Shown here: piece after piece, positions 7,298 through 14,927 of the stretch
Layout: the number at the start of each line of letters is the position of its first letter
Position numbering within the stretch: position 1 is the first letter of the stretch
Source of the DNA: Dokdonella_A sp963834755
Lineage (GTDB): Bacteria; Pseudomonadota; Gammaproteobacteria; Xanthomonadales; Rhodanobacteraceae
Assembly: GCA_963834755.1 (NCBI GenBank)
Contig: CAWICQ010000012.1
Span: 558,001 to 622,000 of the forward strand
Direction: 5' to 3'
DNA length: 64,000 bases
The notes under the pieces: generated by a model
Told to the model about the DNA's origin: nothing
The model's input: only the letters and a program-made list of their open reading frames with translations
Databases searched by the model: none
Made by a program: the position numbers and the translations under genes

Positions 7298-7813
7298 GTG
7301 ATCCAGATCCGCCGCCACGCGCTGGTCCGCTATTCGCCCGCGCAGATGTTCGATCTCGTGAACGACGTCGAAGCATACCCGACGCGCTTCACGTGGTGCG
7401 CGAACGCCGAAATCGTCGAGCAGGAGGGAGATTCGGCGCTCGTGGCGCGGCTCGATCTGCGCTTCGCCGGCCTCACTCAAAGTTTCACGACGCGCAACAC
7501 GACCGAGGCGCCGCATCGCCTGCACATGCATCTCGTCAAAGGTCCGTTGCGCAGCCTCGAAGGCGAATTCACATTCACTGCGCTTGGCGCGCCCTCATCC
7601 GGCCCTTCGGGCCACCTTCTCCCGCACGCGGGCGAAGGCAAGTCGGAGCGGCCTGCGTCCGCACGTTCACTGAGCGGTTGCAAGATCGCGCTCGCGCTCG
7701 ATTTCGAATACGCGGGCTTGCTCGCCGGCCCTGCGTTACGGCTCGGTTTTCAGGGTCTCGCCGGCCGCCTCGTCGACGACTTCTGCCGCGCCGCTGCGAA
7801 GATCTATGACTGA
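7298..7813 (+). CDS. ratA: RatA/Coq10-family START-domain protein with in-frame insertion
   Basis: 171 residues from a GTG start. RatA (YfjG) and Coq10-like proteins have a START fold that binds lipid or ubiquinone; E. coli RatA was also reported to hinder 70S assembly. Family segments are RYSPAQMFDLVNDVEAYP near the N-terminus, LTQSFTTRN, GPLRSLEGEFTF, and the C-terminal FEYAG with the GRLVDDFCRAA helix. About 30 residues between TFTALG and GCKIALALDFEYAG (DNA about 7585-7676) are not expected in the family and are encoded by a palindromic repeat, listed separately. The frame is kept, so the protein may still work. The gene overlaps rnfH by 8 nt. Confidence 0.9.
   Translation: MIQIRRHALVRYSPAQMFDLVNDVEAYPTRFTWCANAEIVEQEGDSALVARLDLRFAGLTQSFTTRNTTEAPHRLHMHLVKGPLRSLEGEFTFTALGAPSSGPSGHLLPHAGEGKSERPASARSLSGCKIALALDFEYAGLLAGPALRLGFQGLAGRLVDDFCRAAAKIYD
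7585..7676. repeat. REP-like palindromic element inside ratA
   Basis: The DNA has a CCCTCATCCGGCCCTTCGGG palindrome followed by CCACCTTCTCCC, CGCACGCGGGCGAAGG and a degenerate tail. This is the layout of the GC-rich palindromic intergenic elements seen in many proteobacteria, which when read through on the other strand give peptides like SPACGRRWPEGPDEG. Here it lies within ratA and adds about 30 codons without a stop or frameshift. Ends are estimated from where RatA homology appears to resume. Confidence 0.65.
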
Positions 7814-8096
7814 GACGCTGAACATCGAGGTCGCGTACGCCGAACCCAAGCGCCAGTTTCTGCGTCGCATCACCTTGGCGTCCGGCGCGACCGTCGCGGA
7901 CGCGATCGCTGCATCGGGTCTCGAAGCGGAGTTCGCGATCGATGCGTCGAATCTCGCGGTCGGTGTCTGGTCGAAGGTGGTCGCTCGGGACACGCCGATC
8001 AATGACGGCGATCGCGTCGAGGTTTATCGACCGCTGACGGCCGACCCGAAAGAAGCCCGGCGTCGCCGCGCGGGCCGCTCTTCGCGTCAGCCCTGA
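7806..8096 (+). CDS. rnfH: RnfH family protein
   Basis: 96-residue ubiquitin-like (beta-grasp) protein of the RnfH/YfjF family, usually encoded right after ratA as here. The family pattern is an N-terminal ETLNIEVAYAEP, a central GATVADAIAASG, and GDRVEVYRPLTADPKEARRRRA at the C-terminal end. Biochemical role is unsettled; it is named from a link to the Rnf electron-transport locus in Rhodobacter. The ATG at 7806 overlaps the ratA 3' end by 8 nt. The 3' end overlaps convergent bamE by 10 bp. Confidence 0.92.
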   Translation: MTETLNIEVAYAEPKRQFLRRITLASGATVADAIAASGLEAEFAIDASNLAVGVWSKVVARDTPINDGDRVEVYRPLTADPKEARRRRAGRSSRQP

Positions 8097-8506
8097 CCCT
8101 GCTTCTTCTTCTTCTTTTCCTTGTCCTCGTCCGGGCGCTTTTCGTCCGGGTACTGGCGCTTGTATTTGCCCGCGTCCTTGATCAGCGCGGCGGGATCCTC
8201 CGGGAAATAGTCCCCGTCGATCTTCACCAGCGCTTCGTCCTTGAAATAGAGCGTCAGGTCCTTCGAGTCCATAGAATTCCGGCCGCGGCGGATCGTCGAA
8301 ACATAGTCCCAGCGGTCCTGATCGAACGGACTGACGACCGACGGCGAGCCCATGACCAGCAGCACCTGGCGCTTGGTCATGCCGGGCTTGAGCGAATCGA
8401 CCGTGGCTTTGTCGAAAAGATTGCCCTGTTGCACGTCCACCTTGTAAACGAGGCCGCAACCGGCCAGCGGAACGGAAACGAGAAGGGCGAGCCAGCGAAG
8501 GCGCAT
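8087..8506 (-). CDS. bamE: Outer membrane assembly lipoprotein BamE (SmpA/OmlA)
   Basis: 139 residues. A short hydrophobic signal peptide ends in the lipobox LAGC, so Cys17 should be lipidated and the protein anchored in the outer membrane as part of the BAM complex. The SmpA/OmlA core is visible: LKPGMTKRQVLLVMGSP and RWDYVSTIRRGR. The highly charged C-terminal tail (a KEKKKKK run) is an extension typical of Xanthomonadales OmlA. The ATG at 8506 gives MRLRWLALL; longer frames are unlike a lipoprotein. It diverges from fur, as omlA does in Xanthomonas. Confidence 0.94.
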   Translation of the reverse strand: MRLRWLALLVSVPLAGCGLVYKVDVQQGNLFDKATVDSLKPGMTKRQVLLVMGSPSVVSPFDQDRWDYVSTIRRGRNSMDSKDLTLYFKDEALVKIDGDYFPEDPAALIKDAGKYKRQYPDEKRPDEDKEKKKKKQGQG

Positions 8507-8578
8507 GCGTCTTGGACCGGAAGTTCGTAAGGGGCCGGATGATACACTATGCGTCTGAATGCAAAGGCGAATGCGGGC

Positions 8579-8995
8579 ATGACCATGGAATCGACCGATC
8601 TGCGCAAGGCAGGCCTCAAGGTCACCCATCCGCGCATGCGCATCCTCGAGATCCTCGACACGCACGACGGCAAGCACATGACCGCCGAGGACATTTACCG
8701 GCGCCTGCTCGATCATCACGACGACATCGGCCTGGCAACGGTCTATCGGGTGCTGACGCAGTTCGAAGCGGCCGGCATCGTGCTGAAACACAACTTCGAA
8801 GGCGGCCAGGCGGTCTACGAGCTCGACCGCGGCAAGCACCACGATCACATGGTGGATATCGAGACCGGCAAGGTCATCGAGTTCTCCAGCGAAGAGATCG
8901 AACGCCTGCAGCGCGAGATCGCGGAAAAGCACGGCTACACGATCGAGGACCACAGCCTCGTCTTGTACGTGCGCGCGAAGCGCAAGGCGCGCTGA
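8579..8995 (+). CDS. fur: Ferric uptake regulator
   Basis: 138 residues; Fur represses iron-uptake genes when loaded with Fe2+. DLRKAGLKVTHPRMRILEIL opens the winged helix, LATVYRVLTQFEAAGI is the recognition helix, and KHHDHMVD is the His-rich metal site. The C-terminal CxxC structural zinc site of some Fur proteins is absent, as in Xanthomonas and Pseudomonas Fur. ATGs exist at 8549, 8579 and 8585. A -10-like TACACT at 8543-8548 touches the first, so it would lie upstream of the transcript start. AAAGG at 8563-8567 suits 8579 best. Divergent from bamE. Confidence 0.94.
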   Translation: MTMESTDLRKAGLKVTHPRMRILEILDTHDGKHMTAEDIYRRLLDHHDDIGLATVYRVLTQFEAAGIVLKHNFEGGQAVYELDRGKHHDHMVDIETGKVIEFSSEEIERLQREIAEKHGYTIEDHSLVLYVRAKRKAR

Positions 8996-8998
8996 GCG

Positions 8999-9544
8999 TT
9001 ACAGCGCGGCGATCGCCGGGGCGAGCCACAGCGAAAGGCCGGCAAGTCCGCAACCGATCAGCGTCGCGGCGAGCACGTCGCTCGGATAGTGCAGTCCGAG
9101 CACGACGCGCGACATCGCCACCAGCAGCGTGAACGGAACCAGGATCGGCGCGAGCACCGGAAAATACGCGAGCGCGATCAGCGTGAAGCTGACCGCGTGC
9201 AACGTATGTCCGGAAGGAAAGCTGAATTCGTCGAGCGGCGCGACGTAGGGCACGATGCCGTAGTGCGCGCGGAATGGACGCGGGCGTCGCGTCCAGCGTT
9301 TGAGTCCGCGATACATTGCGGCGGCGACGATTCCGGTCAGCGCCATATGCAGCGCAGTGATTGCGCCGCGTGTGCCGGCGAGCAACGCGAGACCGGCCAT
9401 CAGCGCATACCAGAAGCCGCCGTCGCCCAGACGGCTGACGACGCCAAAGAATCGGCGCAACGCTTGGCGCGCGCCCCAGCGGTTCATCGCCAGACAAAGG
9501 CGTCGTTCCGCGCTGCCGGCTTCGAGGCGCTGCCAGGTCGTCAT
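8999..9544 (-). CDS. PAP2-family membrane phosphatase
   Basis: 181 residues with about five membrane helices and all three PAP2 phosphatase motifs: KRWTRRPRP, PSGHTLHA, and SRVVLGLHYPSDV with its catalytic His. Family members remove phosphate from phosphatidate, undecaprenyl pyrophosphate or PG-phosphate at the membrane. The start codon overlaps the stop of the upstream GT4 gene (ATGA), so the two are coupled and probably act on the same lipid pathway. The operon diverges from the Pho-box-controlled pst genes. It is convergent with fur, 4 bp apart. Confidence 0.9.
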   Translation of the reverse strand: MTTWQRLEAGSAERRLCLAMNRWGARQALRRFFGVVSRLGDGGFWYALMAGLALLAGTRGAITALHMALTGIVAAAMYRGLKRWTRRPRPFRAHYGIVPYVAPLDEFSFPSGHTLHAVSFTLIALAYFPVLAPILVPFTLLVAMSRVVLGLHYPSDVLAATLIGCGLAGLSLWLAPAIAAL

Positions 9545-10677
9545 GCGGCCCTCCGCTGGGCAAGATCGCCGAGGAGCTCGGCGAAACTCGCCGCGACCGA
9601 AGCGGGATCGAGCCCGCCGACGGCCGCGCGCGCGCTTTCGCGCAGTCGGCGACGTCGCGGCGCATCGTTCGCAAGGGCCACGGCGGCGGCGACGAAGGCA
9701 TCGCGATCGTGCAGCGAAACACAGGCTCCGACATCGGTCGCGCGCATGTGCTCGCGCGCAGCGCCGTAGTCGTACGCGATCACCGGCACGCCGCTCGCGA
9801 GTGCTTCGAGCGTGACGTTGCCGAACGTCTCGGTGACGCTTGGAAACAGAAAGAGATCGCCACTCGCGTAGTGTCGCGCCAGATCCGCGCCGCGTCGCAC
9901 ACCCGCGAAGACGAAATCGGGATGCGCTGCGGACAGCGTCTTGCGCGCCGGACCGTCGCCGACCAGAACGAATCGCGCCGTCGGATGCTGCGCCTGGATC
10001 GCGCGGAACGCAGCCACCGCGAGATCCAGATTTTTTTCCGGCGCGATGCGGCCGATGCAGATGACGGCGAGATTGTCCTCGCCAAGGTGCCACTCGCGGC
10101 GTAGCGCTTCGTCGCGCTGCTGCGGATGAAACAGTTTCGTGTCGACCGCGCGGCGCAGGAGGCGCACATTGCGAAAGCGATTCGTCTCGAGAAACGCCGC
10201 GAGCTCGACCGTCGGCACCAGCGTCGCGTCGGCGCGATTGTGGAAGCGGCGCAGATACGCATAGACGATCGGCGTGAGGAAGCCCAGGCCGTAATGGCGT
10301 GCGTAATCGTCAAAGCGCGTATGGAATCCGGTGCTGACCGGAATGCCGAGCCGCCGCGCCGCGCCGAGCGCCGTGAGTCCGAGCGGTCCTTCGGTCGCGA
10401 TGTAGAGAACGTCCGGCCGTTGCTGCGACCAGCGGCGACGCAGACGCCGATGCGCCGGCAAACCGAAGCGGAGTCCCGGGTAGCGCGGCAGCGCTGCGCC
10501 CGGCATCGGCAGGTGATCCAGGCCCGCGATCGCGGCAGCCTTGTCGTCGTCCTGTCGCGGCCGCACGATTTCGATCGAATGGCCGATCGCGGCCAGTCCC
10601 TGCGCCAACGACTGCACAGTCAGTGCAACGCCGTTGATCTCGGGTGGCCAGGTCTCGGTGACGATCGCAATTCGCAT
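9541..10677 (-). CDS. Glycosyltransferase family 4 (MgtA/SqdX-like)
   Basis: 378 residues with a GT-B fold. The N-terminus RIAIVTETWPPEINGVALTV matches the MgtA/SqdX/PimB-like GT4 group, which makes glycolipids from nucleotide sugars. Other motifs are FHTRFDDYARHYGL, the donor-site CIGRIAPEKNLDL, and FPSVTETFGNVTLEALASGVP, the C-terminal E(x7)E region. No membrane helix is seen, so it is probably peripheral. It is translationally coupled to the PAP2 phosphatase and shares a regulatory region with pstC. A role in replacing phospholipids with glycolipids under phosphate limitation is inference from context. Confidence 0.87.
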   Translation of the reverse strand: MRIAIVTETWPPEINGVALTVQSLAQGLAAIGHSIEIVRPRQDDDKAAAIAGLDHLPMPGAALPRYPGLRFGLPAHRRLRRRWSQQRPDVLYIATEGPLGLTALGAARRLGIPVSTGFHTRFDDYARHYGLGFLTPIVYAYLRRFHNRADATLVPTVELAAFLETNRFRNVRLLRRAVDTKLFHPQQRDEALRREWHLGEDNLAVICIGRIAPEKNLDLAVAAFRAIQAQHPTARFVLVGDGPARKTLSAAHPDFVFAGVRRGADLARHYASGDLFLFPSVTETFGNVTLEALASGVPVIAYDYGAAREHMRATDVGACVSLHDRDAFVAAAVALANDAPRRRRLRESARAAVGGLDPASVAASFAELLGDLAQRRAA

Positions 10678-10756
10678 GCGGCTCCGCGGCTTACTTCCAT
10701 GCCGCGCAGCCTGGCGCTTGCGTCTGAAACGCGTATTGCGTTCGCGTGGCGTATCG

Positions 10757-10809
10757 ATGACAGTCGCCGGGTGCGCTGTAACACGCCTGTCATGAAACGG
10801 TCCTAGCGT
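10757..10809 (+). promoter_or_regulatory. Pho box and -10 of the pst operon
   Basis: CTGTAAC (10776-10782), a 4-bp spacer ACGC, then CTGTCAT (10787-10793) form the 11-bp-periodic direct repeat of a PhoB site. A -10-like TAGCGT (10804-10809) follows 10 bp later, so the box takes the place of a -35, as in E. coli Pho promoters. A single CTGTCAT half site also faces the other way at 10763-10757, toward the GT4-PAP2 operon. The predicted transcript start nearly coincides with the pstC ATG. Confidence 0.75.
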
Positions 10810-10815
10810 GCTTCA

Positions 10816-11904
10816 ATGTCCGCCAATCCAGGCACTTACACGCCATTCTTGACGGCCGGGAGCGGGCCCGCGCTGGCCGTGCGCCGGCGGCGCGAACGCG
10901 TCGGCGCGGTGCTGGTTCTCGGCGGCACGACCGTTGTCTTGGCAGCCCTTTTGGTGATTCCGGTCTTTCTGATCGCCAGCGTCCTGCCGTGGACACCACT
11001 GCCGGCGGGCGCGTGGTCGGGTCTTGGCGTTCTCCTGGCCGGGACGTTCAAGGCCGCAATCTGCGCGTGGCTCGTCGCGCTGCCGCTCGGCATCGCCGCC
11101 GCGATCTTCAGCGCGGAGTTCTCCGCACCCGGATTCCGCCGCTGGTTCAAACCGGCGCTGGAGATTCTTGAGGCAATCCCGACGGTCGTGCTCGGCTTGA
11201 TCGCGTTCGCGACGCTTTCGCCGTGGCTCAAGACGAACATCGGGACGTTGCTGGCTTTGCTGGTCGCAGTGCCGGCGTTGCTGCTCGCGGCGGGGATGGG
11301 TTTCGGCGCGCGCTTCCGGCGCATTTCGGGATGGCTGCCGTTCTGGCTCGTGCCGGCGTTGATCGCTGCCGTGGCCGTGATCGTCGCGTGGCTGGGCCCG
11401 CATCAGATCGGCTGGCTCGTGCCCGCGAGTCCATGGAACGCGGTGCTGGTCGGACTCGCGCTCGGGCTCGCCGCAGTGCCGCTCGTATTCTCGATCGCCG
11501 AGGATGCGCTGATGCTGATTCCGTCGACGCACGCGCAAGCGGCGTTCGCGCTCGGCGCGACGCGCTGGCAAGCGCTGAAGTCGATCGTGCTGCCGGCGGC
11601 GCGGCCGGGGCTGGTGGCGGCGATCGCTCTTGGCGCGTCGCGCTGTCTCGGCGAGACGATGATCGTGTTGATGGCGAGTGGAAATACGCCGCTCGCGGAT
11701 GCGAATCCGCTGACGGGTTTGCTTACGATCAGTGCCGAACTCGCGGTGGGTCTGCCCGAAGCCGCATCGCCCGGCGGCGCGTATCGCACGCTGTTGCTCG
11801 CCGCCCTCCTGCTGTTTGCGCTGACGTTCGTTTTGAATCTCCTTGCCGAACGTGCACGCGCCCGTTCGCATCGACGCGCGGACCGCGCGATGTCGCCCGC
11901 ATGA
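10816..11904 (+). CDS. pstC: Phosphate ABC transporter permease
   Basis: 362 residues, an inner-membrane permease of the high-affinity phosphate importer. A first helix (about 29-55) is followed by the BPD transport core. The EAA-loop ALGATRWQALKSIVLPAARPG couples to PstB, and LGASRCLGETMIVLMASGN is the conserved region before the last helices. The start at 10816 lies so close to the predicted PhoB-dependent transcript start that the mRNA may be leaderless. pstS, normally upstream, is missing here, so the binding protein must be elsewhere. The 3' end overlaps pstA by 4 nt. Confidence 0.93.
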   Translation: MSANPGTYTPFLTAGSGPALAVRRRRERVGAVLVLGGTTVVLAALLVIPVFLIASVLPWTPLPAGAWSGLGVLLAGTFKAAICAWLVALPLGIAAAIFSAEFSAPGFRRWFKPALEILEAIPTVVLGLIAFATLSPWLKTNIGTLLALLVAVPALLLAAGMGFGARFRRISGWLPFWLVPALIAAVAVIVAWLGPHQIGWLVPASPWNAVLVGLALGLAAVPLVFSIAEDALMLIPSTHAQAAFALGATRWQALKSIVLPAARPGLVAAIALGASRCLGETMIVLMASGNTPLADANPLTGLLTISAELAVGLPEAASPGGAYRTLLLAALLLFALTFVLNLLAERARARSHRRADRAMSPA

Positions 11905-13166
11905 GTCGCGCATCGTGGGAAAGCGGCGGCACGTGGCTCGTCGGCGGCGCGGCCGCGGCGTGTCTTGCCGGTGTCGTGATGGTTCTCTGGATCGTGGCGG
12001 CCGCGGGACTCAGTGCGTTCTGGCCGTCGCGTGTCGTCGAGCTGCGCCTCGCCGACGGCCGCGAATCGCTCGGTGAAATCGTCTCCGATGATGGCGATCG
12101 GCTGGTCATGCGCCAGAGTGAGATCGAGCGCGCCGGCGGCAGCTACGTGCGTATCGCTCGCGCTTCGATCGCCCGTCGAACCGAACCTGCGGATGCGTTC
12201 GTTGTGGCGCTGGCCGATGGGCGTCGCGTGTTCGGCCGCGGCGATGTGGCCGTCGCAAAATCCGCGGTCGAAAACGTGCCCGCGCCGGCGCCGATCGAAG
12301 CGACGCTGTGGCCGAATTCGCTCGGGTTCTTTGGCAGCGCCGGCGTTTTCCTGCGCCAGGCCGGACGTTTTCTCGTGACCTCGAGCGCCGCATCGACTCT
12401 GGTCGGCGGCGCGCTTCCCGCGCTCGTCGGCACGGTGACGCTTGTCCTGCTCATGAGTTTGATCGTGATGCCGTTCGGCGTTGCCACGGCCGTCTATCTG
12501 CATCGGCGGCGCGGATTCGCGGTAGGTCTCCTGCGCAGCGCAATCGGCAATCTGGCCGGTGTGCCGTCGATCGTTTACGGCGTGCTCGGACTCGGACTTT
12601 TCGTCCGCGGCCTCGGCGCGGGTATCGATCGCTGGCTCTTTTCCGATCGCCTGCCGGTGCCGACGTTCGGCAGCGGCGGACTGCTCTGGGCCGCGCTGAC
12701 ACTGGCGTTGCTGACGTTGCCCGTCGTCGTGGTCAGCGTCGAAGAAGGACTGGCGCGAATTCCACCCGGCCTGCGCGCGGGTTCGCTGGCGCTCGGAGCG
12801 ACGCGCGGCGAAACGATCTGGCGGCTGCTGTTGCCGGCGGCGCGCCCCGCGTTGCTGACCGGTTTGATTCTGGCGATTGCGCGCGCCGCGGGCGCGGTCG
12901 CGCCGCTGATGCTGGTCGGCGTCGTCAAGCTGGCGCCGGCGCTGCCGGTCGACGGCGAGTTTCCCTTTCTGCATCCATCGCGCGAGTTCATGCATCTCGG
13001 CTTCAGCGTCTACGACGCGGCGCTCGCGAGCCCGGACGCGCTGCGCGGCGTGCCGCGCGCTTACGCGTGCGCGTTGTTGCTGGTCATCGTTGTGATCGCG
13101 TTGAATCTGACGGCGATCGTGCTGCGCAATCGGTTGCGCGAACGCTATCGTGAGCTGGAAGCGTGA
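11901..13166 (+). CDS. pstA: Phosphate ABC transporter permease (large type)
   Basis: 421 residues, longer than E. coli PstA (296). Between the first helix (about 12-40) and the transport core there are about 130 extra residues, probably periplasmic, containing two similar strand-rich stretches (VVELRLADGRESLGE and FVVALADGRRVFG). This long first loop matches the large PstA type of Pseudomonas and Vibrio. The EAA loop is GSLALGATRGETIWRLLLPAARP, and LLMSLIVMPFGVATAVYL begins the core. The ATG overlaps the pstC stop, and the stop overlaps the GTG of pstB. Confidence 0.92.
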   Translation: MSRASWESGGTWLVGGAAAACLAGVVMVLWIVAAAGLSAFWPSRVVELRLADGRESLGEIVSDDGDRLVMRQSEIERAGGSYVRIARASIARRTEPADAFVVALADGRRVFGRGDVAVAKSAVENVPAPAPIEATLWPNSLGFFGSAGVFLRQAGRFLVTSSAASTLVGGALPALVGTVTLVLLMSLIVMPFGVATAVYLHRRRGFAVGLLRSAIGNLAGVPSIVYGVLGLGLFVRGLGAGIDRWLFSDRLPVPTFGSGGLLWAALTLALLTLPVVVVSVEEGLARIPPGLRAGSLALGATRGETIWRLLLPAARPALLTGLILAIARAAGAVAPLMLVGVVKLAPALPVDGEFPFLHPSREFMHLGFSVYDAALASPDALRGVPRAYACALLLVIVVIALNLTAIVLRNRLRERYRELEA

Positions 13167-14011
13167 GCGGTTCCCTCGCCATGAGCACTGCCACATCCGG
13201 TCCGTCTGCGGAAAGCGCAGCATCGACGCCTTCGACGCCGGGCGCGCCGGCTGAAGTCGAGATCGCGCTGGAGCTCGATACGCTCTCGCTCTGGTACGCA
13301 AGCCGGCAAGCGCTGGATGGCGTGACTTTCAGCGTGCCGGCGCGACGCATCACCGCGCTGATCGGACCGAGCGCTTCGGGAAAATCGAGCCTGCTGCGCT
13401 GCCTGAATCGGCTCAACGACGAGATTGCGGACAGTCGCGTCGAAGGCCAGGTGCTGATTGGCGGCACGAACATCTATGCGAAGGACGTGGTCGTGCACGA
13501 GCTGCGCCGTCGTGTCGGCATGGTGTTCCAGAAACCGAATCCGTTTCCGTTGTCGGTGTATGAGAACGTTGCGTACGGGCCGCGCCTGCTCGGCGTTCGG
13601 GATCGTCGCGAGCTCGATGCGCGCATCGAGTCGGCGCTCCGATCCGCGGCGCTTTGGGACGAAGTCGTTTCGCGTCTCGATGAAAGCGCGCTCGCGCTGT
13701 CGCTGGGTCAGCAGCAGCGTCTGGTCATCGCTCGAGCCCTTGCGGTGGGTCCGGAAATCCTGCTGATGGACGAACCGGCGTCGGCACTCGATCCGGCGTC
13801 GACGCTGCGATTCGAGGAGCTGTTGCTCGAGCTCGCGCAGCGCTACACCGTGCTGCTGGTGACGCACAATATGCAACAGGCCGCGCGCGTCGCCGACTAC
13901 ACGGCGTTCCTGCATCAGGGCCGGCTGATCGAATTCGGCGAGACCGATGCGCTGTTCACGAACCCGCGCGAACGGCAGACCGAGGACTACATTACCGGGC
14001 GTTACGGATGA
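13163..14011 (+). CDS. pstB: Phosphate ABC transporter ATP-binding protein
   Basis: 282 residues. Walker A is GPSASGKSS, Q-loop VFQKPNPFP, Walker B LLMDEPASALDP and H-loop LVTHNMQQAARVADY; VFQKPNPFP is PstB-specific. The signature motif reads LSLGQQQR instead of LSGGQQQR, an unusual replacement of the first Gly by Leu. The GTG at 13163 overlaps the pstA stop; an in-frame ATG at 13181 is the alternative start. The first 30 residues are Ser/Pro/Ala-rich and probably disordered. It supplies energy to PstC-PstA. Confidence 0.95.
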   Translation: MSGSLAMSTATSGPSAESAASTPSTPGAPAEVEIALELDTLSLWYASRQALDGVTFSVPARRITALIGPSASGKSSLLRCLNRLNDEIADSRVEGQVLIGGTNIYAKDVVVHELRRRVGMVFQKPNPFPLSVYENVAYGPRLLGVRDRRELDARIESALRSAALWDEVVSRLDESALALSLGQQQRLVIARALAVGPEILLMDEPASALDPASTLRFEELLLELAQRYTVLLVTHNMQQAARVADYTAFLHQGRLIEFGETDALFTNPRERQTEDYITGRYG

Positions 14012-14024
14012 GAAACCGGGATGC

Positions 14025-14164
14025 GGGATTCGGGATTTCGAGATTCGAGAGGCCGCTCTTCGCGCATGAAGACCGGTCGCCAGGACGATGACCTCGTAAT
14101 AATCCCAAATCCCAAATCCCAAATCCCAAATCCCAAATCCCAAATCCCAAATCCCAAATCCCAA
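14025..14164 (+). repeat. (ATCCCAA)9 heptanucleotide array with complementary upstream segment
   Basis: Nine perfect tandem copies of ATCCCAA occupy 14102-14164, ending 4 bp before the phoU ATG and filling the place where its SD should be. At 14025-14038 the segment GGGATTCGGGATTT is complementary to two heptads in any register with one mismatch, so the pstB-phoU mRNA could fold back in several alternative registers. Perfect tandem repeats of this kind change copy number by slippage. Confidence 0.9.
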
Positions 14165-14168
14165 ACAA

Positions 14169-14888
14169 ATGGATCGTCTACATCTTTCCCAGCACATCTC
14201 GCGCCAGTTCAACAGCGAGATCGAGGACGTGCGTCGCCAGGTGCTGGCGATGGGCGGTCTCGTCGAGGAGCAGATCGCGGCGTCGTTGCGCATGCTCGTC
14301 GAGCGCGATGCGACCGGAGGCACCGAGGTTCGCGAGCGCGAACAGCAGGTCAACGCGGCCGAACTCGCGATCGACGAGCGCTGTGCGTACATCCTCGCGC
14401 GACGCCAACCGGCCGCGTCGGACCTGCGACTCGTGCTCGCGGTCGTCAAGATGCTGGCCGATGTCGAGCGCATCGGCGACGAGGCAAAACGCATCGCGAA
14501 ACTCGCGGAACGGCTGGTCGGCGAGGAGGGCGGCACCGACGTGACCGCTTCATTGGCCGAGCTCGGCGCGCTGGCGCGCGGTCAGCTGCGCGGCGCGCTC
14601 GATGCGTTCGCGCGGCTCGACGAGACGCTCGCGCTCGACGTCATGCGCCGCGACAAGCAGCTCGACGAAGTCTACAAGAATCTCTTCAACGTGCTCGTCG
14701 AGCGCATGCAGCATGCGCCGGGGCAGATTCCGATGGAACTGGATCGACTCTGGTGCGCGCGTTCGTTCGAGCGCATCGGCGATCGCTGCAAGAATCTGTG
14801 CGAGTACGTCTTGTATCTCGTGCGCGGCAAGGACGTGCGGCATTCGGGTCTTGCGAAAAGCGAGGGTGACGCTTCGCGATCGCCTTGA
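14169..14888 (+). CDS. phoU: Phosphate signalling regulator PhoU
   Basis: 239 residues, all-helical, made of two PhoU repeats (about 10-110 and 115-215). The repeats carry the metal-binding patterns DVERIGDEAKRIA and SFERIGDRCKNLCEY. PhoU links the Pst transporter to the PhoR sensor and dampens Pho activation when phosphate is plentiful. The N-terminus DRLHLSQHISRQFNSEIEDVR is family-like. There is no SD before the ATG: the (ATCCCAA)9 array abuts it, so translation may depend on coupling to pstB or on array length. phoR and phoB are not in the window. Confidence 0.95.
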   Translation: MDRLHLSQHISRQFNSEIEDVRRQVLAMGGLVEEQIAASLRMLVERDATGGTEVREREQQVNAAELAIDERCAYILARRQPAASDLRLVLAVVKMLADVERIGDEAKRIAKLAERLVGEEGGTDVTASLAELGALARGQLRGALDAFARLDETLALDVMRRDKQLDEVYKNLFNVLVERMQHAPGQIPMELDRLWCARSFERIGDRCKNLCEYVLYLVRGKDVRHSGLAKSEGDASRSP

Positions 14889-14927
14889 AGCGGTGCGCGG
14901 AACAGCGCGACTTTGCGCGATGCGATG

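Noticed and set aside
8549..8578. Earlier ATG as the fur start
   Set aside because: It abuts a -10-like TACACT, so it would lie outside the transcript, and relatives start at the later Met.
11403..13301. 632-residue minus-strand ORF opposite pstC-pstA
   Set aside because: Arg/Gln/His-rich shadow of the GC-rich pst genes; no family resemblance.
14102..14164. Short tandem repeat read as protein (GFGIWDL repeats on the minus strand)
   Set aside because: Noncoding region between pstB and phoU; the peptide arises from the heptad repeat and has no start or neighbour support.
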